Shown in pieces: positions 60,160 to 64,000 of a DNA stretch of 64,000 nt. The position numbers were made by a program, and so were the translations under genes. The notes under the pieces were generated by a model, which had not been told where the DNA came from, made no database searches, and saw only the letters and a list, made by a program, of their open reading frames with translations. The DNA is taken from contig NZ_JAQMWQ010000020.1 in NCBI RefSeq assembly GCF_030403775.1, forward strand, positions 1-64,000, written 5' to 3'. The first letter of the stretch is position 1. Every line of letters begins with the position of its first letter. The DNA comes from Paenibacillus sp. BSR1-1. GTDB lineage: Bacteria; Bacillota; Bacilli; Bacillales; Cytobacillaceae.

Positions 60160-60780
60160 TTAATTCTTTTCGAAAGCAAGCTTTATTCCAAAGGCCAAAA
60201 CAACAAATCCTGAAATTCTTTCAATGGCTCGCTGAGTAGAAGGTTTTTTCATCCAAGAACTGAGGTAATTAATTAAATTCACATACACGATAGACCAAAG
60301 GATCGTTAAAACGGTATAAGTAAGGCCCATCATGAGAAATTGCAAAAATGGTTTCATGCCGGCAGATAAAAATTGTGGAAAAAACGTAAGGAATAAAACA
60401 GCTATTTTTGGATTAAGAAGGTTCGTCAAAAACCCTTGGCGAAATGGAGACTTATTCTTATATTTCGTTTGATGGCCGTCACCAGAGACGTCTTTCTTTT
60501 TCTTGGAAGACCAAATGGATGTTACCCCTAAATAAATAAGGTATACAGCACCAACGTATTTAAAAATAGAAAATAACAAGGCAGATTTTACAAAAATAGC
60601 AGAAAGACCAAAAACCGCTGCTGAAGTATGAATAATAAGTCCTGATGAAATCCCAATAACCGTATTAATTCCACCTTTTTTTCCAGAGGTAATGGTGTTT
60701 TGGGTGATTAATCCAATATCAGGACCAGGAAGAATAACAAATAAGAGTGACATGATGACAAACAGATAAAAGTGCTCCAT
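60160..60780 (-). CDS. LysE family translocator
   Basis: 206 aa, ATG after GGGGGCTAGTT. Six membrane helices; P-G-P-D-I-G-L-I-T-Q-N-T in TM1, G-I-S-S-G-L-I-I-H and F-L-T-N-L-L-N-P-K-I-A-V-L-F are RhtB/LysE motifs. Exports amino acids or homoserine lactone; specificity unknown. Confidence 0.87.
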   Translation of the reverse strand: MEHFYLFVIMSLLFVILPGPDIGLITQNTITSGKKGGINTVIGISSGLIIHTSAAVFGLSAIFVKSALLFSIFKYVGAVYLIYLGVTSIWSSKKKKDVSGDGHQTKYKNKSPFRQGFLTNLLNPKIAVLFLTFFPQFLSAGMKPFLQFLMMGLTYTVLTILWSIVYVNLINYLSSWMKKPSTQRAIERISGFVVLAFGIKLAFEKN

Positions 60781-60939
60781 AACTAGCCCCCATCTTCATA
60801 ATTTCTTCTAAGATACCATATACGGGCAACGTTTGGATATCCAATTTTCAGACCTTTTTGAAGTTTTTAAAGTTGTATTTATAGTTTATTTATGAGGGGA
60901 AATACTACAGTGGTACTCAAAAAATAAGGAGGAATATGT

Positions 60940-61362
60940 ATGACAATTGTACGTGATATCATGTCAAGTGACGTTAAAGTATGTGCACCACACGCACCAG
61001 TTACCGAAGCAGCTAAAATAATGCGTGATGTTAACTGTGGTTCTGTTCCTGTTTGTGAAGGCAAAAAGGTGGTTGGAATGATCACTGACCGGGATATTGT
61101 CATAACTTGCGTAGCCGAGGAAAAAGATTGCAAATCAGTTCATTGTCATGATTGTATGACCAGTGAGGTCATTACTTGCTCGCCTGATTTGGATATTCAT
61201 GAATGTGCTCGCATGATGTCCGAGCATCAAATTAGACGAATTCCAGTGGTTGAAAATGGCGAGATGGTAGGAATTTGTTCAATTGGAGACCTTGCAACCG
61301 TAAATATTCATGTTAATGAAGCCGGAGAAGCATTAAGTCATATTTCTGAACAACTCCATTAA
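60940..61362 (+). CDS. Tandem CBS domain protein (YhcV-like)
   Basis: 140 aa, ATG after AAGGAGG. Two CBS domains: I-M-S-S-D-V...V-G-M-I-T-D-R-D-I (~7-60) and C-M-T-S-E-V...M-V-G-I-C-S-I-G-D-L (~75-125). Eight Cys, clustered as D-C-K-S-V-H-C-H-D-C, which is unusual for this family and may bind metal. CBS pairs bind adenosine nucleotides. Confidence 0.83.
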   Translation: MTIVRDIMSSDVKVCAPHAPVTEAAKIMRDVNCGSVPVCEGKKVVGMITDRDIVITCVAEEKDCKSVHCHDCMTSEVITCSPDLDIHECARMMSEHQIRRIPVVENGEMVGICSIGDLATVNIHVNEAGEALSHISEQLH

Positions 61363-61371
61363 TTGTTTGTT

Positions 61372-61404
61372 AAATGCCCCGAAATTTTATGGGGCATTTT
61401 TTTA
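61372..61404 (+). terminator. Rho-independent terminator
   Basis: AAATGCCCC pairs with GGGGCATTT, then TTTTATT. Confidence 0.88.
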
Positions 61405-61583
61405 TTGCGAAAAAACAATATTAATATAATTAATCTGCTGGTGCGTTTCTTGGAATGTTGTTGATGTTTAGTGAATTTCCACGCTAATCCTTGAACCATT
61501 CAATACTATTTTTCATATAATTTAATAGACAAATTATTATAAAATAACAATATTAATAAACAAATTCAGAAGGGAGAATTGAG

Positions 61584-61730
61584 ATGACTAAGGATGAGCT
61601 GATTTCAATAATCCGTAAAGAATTAACAAACAATCCCCAGAGAGATAGTTTAGATATTGCAAAAATGTACAATATCCCAACAATTATTGTTCAAATTTAT
61701 AAAAGATGGTTAATGAAAGAATTAACATAG
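61584..61730 (+). CDS. Small HTH-like protein (48 aa)
   Basis: ATG after AGGGAGAATTGAG, TAG at 61728-61730, terminator five bases later (61735-61755). Starts M-T-K-D-E-L-I-S-I-I-R-K-E-L; the centre L-D-I-A-K-M-Y-N-I-P-T-I-I-V-Q-I-Y-K-R-W reads like a helix-turn-helix. No family recognised; good signals at both ends. Confidence 0.6.
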   Translation: MTKDELISIIRKELTNNPQRDSLDIAKMYNIPTIIVQIYKRWLMKELT

Positions 61731-61734
61731 GGAA

Positions 61735-61760
61735 AGGCTGTCATTTTGACAGCCTATTGC
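61735..61760 (+). terminator. Rho-independent terminator
   Basis: AGGCTGTC (61735-61742) pairs with GACAGCCT (61748-61755). Confidence 0.7.
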
Positions 61761-61802
61761 GTTTGACCATGATAATATAATAACTATAAGGAGGTTTGGA
61801 AC

Positions 61803-62783
61803 ATGAAAGCAATTCAAGTGACACAATTTGGTGGACCTGAGAAATTAGTATTTACTGACGTTGAGGATGTAGTAGCAGAAAAGGGAGAGGTATGTGTTCG
61901 TTTATATGCCGCGGGCGTCAATCCGAGCGATACATACACATTATCAGGTACATATGCGTTTGGTATACCTCAGTTGCCTTATATTCCAGGCTTAGATGGT
62001 GCAGGGATTGTGGAGGCGATTGGAGAAGAAGTCACAAATGTTCGTGTTGGTGAACGTGTATTTATTGCGTCCTTAATGGGAAGTAAAAGCACAGGCACAT
62101 TTGCACAAAACGTAGTTTGTGATGCAAGTTTGGTTCATCCATTACCAGAGCATGTATCTTTTGAACAAGGAGCTGCATTAGGGGTACCTGCATTAACCGC
62201 ATACCGTGCACTATTTCAACGTGCCTGTCTGAAGCCTGGTCAAACCGTATTTATTCATGGAGCCAGTGGCGGGGTTGGATTACAGGTTGTGCAAATGGCG
62301 AAATCTCACGGTGCTAAAGTGATTGGAACAGCAAGTAAGCCAGAGGGTAAAAAGATGGTTCAGCAAGCTGGTGCAGATTTTGTCATTGATCATGTGACAG
62401 AAGCAGGGATTGAAGATGTGCTAACCTTAATGGATGGAAATAGACCTGATGTAATTATTGAGTTTTTGGCAAATAAGAATTTAGAAACAGATTTAAAGCT
62501 GATTGCACCATTTGGTAAAATTGTCATTGTTGGAAATCGTGGTTCAATAGAAATAAATCCACGTCTTGCCATGCAAAAGGAATGTGATATTTTAGCAACA
62601 GCTCTTTGGAATGCACCAAAAGATGAATATGAACAAAGCATTCATGGTGTCATTGGCATGCTGACAAGTGGTGCGCTTCAGCCGATAATTGGTACAACTT
62701 TGCCGCTCCACCAAGTGTCGCAGGGCTTTGAACAGCTAGAAAAAGGTATAGGAAATGGTAAACTTGTTTTGAAAATTGATTAA
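61803..62783 (+). CDS. NADPH:quinone oxidoreductase-like MDR protein (zeta-crystallin type)
   Basis: 326 aa, ATG after AAGGAGG. MDR fold: G-V-N-P-S-D-T near 40, P-G-L-D-G-A-G, then the NADPH-binding F-I-H-G-A-S-G-G-V-G-L-Q-V-V (~150-163). Lacks the catalytic-zinc Cys/His set of alcohol dehydrogenases, pointing to quinone or enone reduction. Confidence 0.87.
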   Translation: MKAIQVTQFGGPEKLVFTDVEDVVAEKGEVCVRLYAAGVNPSDTYTLSGTYAFGIPQLPYIPGLDGAGIVEAIGEEVTNVRVGERVFIASLMGSKSTGTFAQNVVCDASLVHPLPEHVSFEQGAALGVPALTAYRALFQRACLKPGQTVFIHGASGGVGLQVVQMAKSHGAKVIGTASKPEGKKMVQQAGADFVIDHVTEAGIEDVLTLMDGNRPDVIIEFLANKNLETDLKLIAPFGKIVIVGNRGSIEINPRLAMQKECDILATALWNAPKDEYEQSIHGVIGMLTSGALQPIIGTTLPLHQVSQGFEQLEKGIGNGKLVLKID

Positions 62784-62938
62784 TTAGTCTACATAGTTTT
62801 AAAGCACACACTCAAGTGCCTTTATTAAAAGGCAACTCTTTTGAAACATTGTGAGATATTGTACTTAAAGTAAAGGGTGCAAATAGTAGAAAGAATGGGA
62901 GAAAAACATTCTCTTTTATGCTAGTTTCTATAGTCAAT

Positions 62939-62970
62939 TAAAAGAGGGTTCTCCAAAAGAACCCTCTTTA
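62939..62970. terminator. Bidirectional terminator
   Basis: AAAGAGGGTTCT pairs with AGAACCCTCTTT. Confidence 0.85.
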
Positions 62971-63366
62971 TTGGTAAAATTTTTGGTTTCTAAGCTGTTG
63001 CTTGTTCTTGACCAACATCTGCCTAAAGCCCACTTCCATAAGAATAATGGATAGCATAATAAGCATTTCTCCAACAACTAACTGAACTGTAAATGATTCA
63101 AAGCCAAACATTACTGAAAAAATACTTCCAAAAGCGCCTTCAAGCATCATAATTAATCCAGCAGTGGTTGCGGAAGTATGCTTTTGAGCTGCAACCTGAA
63201 CCGTTTGACCAACAAACGAACATATTATGCCCATATATAACAATGGCACTAATGCCACAGACCAATTATTTTCACAAGGGGCTTTTGTTTTTAGTACAAA
63301 GTAGGGACTAGATAACAGGCAAAGGGGGATTATTTTCCATAAACTAAAGTAACGACTATTTCTTTA
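62968..63366 (-). pseudogene. 5'-truncated EamA/DMT family transporter
   Basis: On the minus strand the frame is open from after a TAA at ~63369 and reads R-N-S-R-Y-F-S-L-W-K-I-I-P-L...; the last ~95 residues (P-L-L-Y-M-G-I-I-C-S-F-V-G-Q-T-V-Q-V-A-A-Q-K...A-G-L-I-M-M-L-E-G-A-F-G-S) are the second EamA repeat's end. The first EamA domain and start are missing. The GTG at 63258 is only an internal codon. The break coincides with the promoter of the BlaI-type gene. Confidence 0.78.
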
Positions 63367-63387
63367 TGTTTTTGGACCGTCTTGCTA

Positions 63388-63409
63388 TAATAAATACTAC
63401 AGTTGTAAA
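63388..63409 (+). promoter_or_regulatory. BlaI/MecI-type operator at the blaI-like promoter
   Basis: TACAGTTGTA (63400-63409) matches the BlaI/MecI half-site pair TACA-N2-TGTA. It lies just after a -10 TATAAT (63388-63393) and 16 bp before the start codon, so the regulator probably represses itself. Confidence 0.65.
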
Positions 63410-63424
63410 AGTAGGAGGGCTATC

Positions 63425-63811
63425 ATGAAGGATATTCCACAAATATCAGAAGCAGAATATGAAGTGATGAAGGTTATATGGAACTTTGAGCCGATTTCGA
63501 CTCCTGAGGTAGTGGAGAAACTATCGAATAAGAGTGATTGGAAGCCAAATACCATTCACACCATGCTGGCGCGCCTAGTTAAGAAAAAGGCTTTGCACGC
63601 AAGAAAAGATGGCCGAGTGTTTATTTATTCATCACTGGTTGAAAAGCACGAATATGTTGAGCAAAAAAGTAAATCCTTTCTGCAGCAGTTTTTCGGCGGC
63701 ACGTTAAATTCAATGATATTAAATTTTATTGAAAATGATAAATTGTCGAATGAAGATATTTCGGAATTAAAGGAAATATTATCCATGAGAGACAAGAAAG
63801 GGGAAAAATAA
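63425..63811 (+). CDS. BlaI/MecI/CopY family repressor
   Basis: 128 aa, ATG after AGGAGGGCTATC. Winged helix: I-S-E-A-E-Y-E-V-M-K-V-I-W, W-K-P-N-T-I-H-T-M-L-A-R-L-V-K-K-K-A-L, G-R-V-F-I-Y, then a C-terminal dimerisation part. Its stop overlaps the ATG of the M56 gene (TAATG), the usual blaI-blaR1-type operon. Confidence 0.9.
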   Translation: MKDIPQISEAEYEVMKVIWNFEPISTPEVVEKLSNKSDWKPNTIHTMLARLVKKKALHARKDGRVFIYSSLVEKHEYVEQKSKSFLQQFFGGTLNSMILNFIENDKLSNEDISELKEILSMRDKKGEK

Positions 63812-64000
63812 TGGATACCATGCTGCTGCGGATTTTAGCCAGTACAATCGTGGTATCCCTACTCATTTTCATCATTCTGATAATCAAAAAGCTATTAAAC
63901 AATCATATGACAGTGAAAGCACATTATCATATTTGGTATTTTCTTTGCATTCCAATCCTTGCTACCTTTTTACCTTGGAGTTATTTACGCCTTGGAGATG
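63811..64000 (+). CDS. BlaR1/M56 family antirepressor metallopeptidase (N-terminus, cut by window)
   Basis: The 63 visible residues start M-D-T-M-L-L-R-I-L-A-S-T-I-V-V-S-L-L-I-F and show the first membrane helix and a following Lys-rich loop, then H-I-W-Y-F-L-C, as in M56 peptidases. AAGGGG lies eight bases before the ATG. It would sense a ligand (possibly a beta-lactam) and cleave the BlaI-type repressor. Confidence 0.75.
   Translation, partial: MDTMLLRILASTIVVSLLIFIILIIKKLLNNHMTVKAHYHIWYFLCIPILATFLPWSYLRLGD

Overview
The window comes from a low-GC, endospore-forming Bacillaceae chromosome (Bacillus/Neobacillus-like). The evidence is GGAGG-type ribosome sites with frequent TTG/GTG starts, close relatives of B. 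subtilis YoxD, YdeI, Fra (YdhG), BltD and YhcV, and sporulation/germination genes (a GerP-like small protein, a GerAB-type permease, a SASP-like small protein). I saw no rRNA or tRNA gene, CRISPR array or intact transposon. It reads as an accessory stretch of short operons and single genes, nearly all closed by clear stem-loop terminators.

Layout. 0-6.7 kb: a 5'-truncated Ig-repeat/cell-wall-binding surface protein, a CBO0543-type membrane protein, a YmaF-like His-rich protein and a second secreted cell-wall-binding protein. 7-14.9 kb: GNAT acetyltransferase, lipoprotein metallopeptidase, DUF3231 protein, a PspA envelope-stress operon, and a divergent MerR regulator/MFS efflux pair with a textbook MerR operator. 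15-18.6 kb: a membrane-anchored DJ-1/PfpI protein behind a CsoR-like copper operator, another CBO0543 protein and a DHFR-family reductase. 18.8-27.6 kb: a tandem secreted cyanophycinase-like protein, staygreen and ferritin-like proteins, then an isoaspartyl dipeptidase/transporter operon with a consensus sigma-54 promoter facing a PrpR-type sigma-54 activator. Together these look like a beta-aspartyl peptide (possibly cyanophycin) scavenging locus.

27.7-38.4 kb: XRE-cupin regulator/MFS pair, macrolide-type glycosyltransferase, YoxD, rhodanese, deaminase, a beta-propeller protein and a GMC oxidoreductase that share an unusual Ser/Glu/His tail, an IS110 fragment and the 3' half of an FMN riboswitch. 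38.6-48 kb: nickel/cobalt-type transporter, DUF3291, second DUF3231, YdeI, Fra, site-2-type protease, Mqo and germination proteins. 48-64 kb: NUDIX, AraC-GyrI regulator, two more CBO0543 proteins, ECF S component, PrmC-like methyltransferase, CutC, TetR/DHA2/SDR cluster, KtrB-type K+ channel, LysE, CBS protein, quinone reductase, an EamA remnant and a BlaI/BlaR1-type pair cut by the window end.

The most unusual signal is non-coding: three intergenic arrays (6946-7034, 40418-40697, 57747-57995) in which a short word (TTCTACAAA, TGTCCAAA or ATAGACAAA) recurs with a period of 21 nt, almost without exception. All three sit between a terminator and the next gene start and share one architecture with different words. 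I know of no named element like this. Several small genes below 60 codons (6734-6874, 30946-31101, 37685-37828, 61584-61730) also have good ribosome sites.
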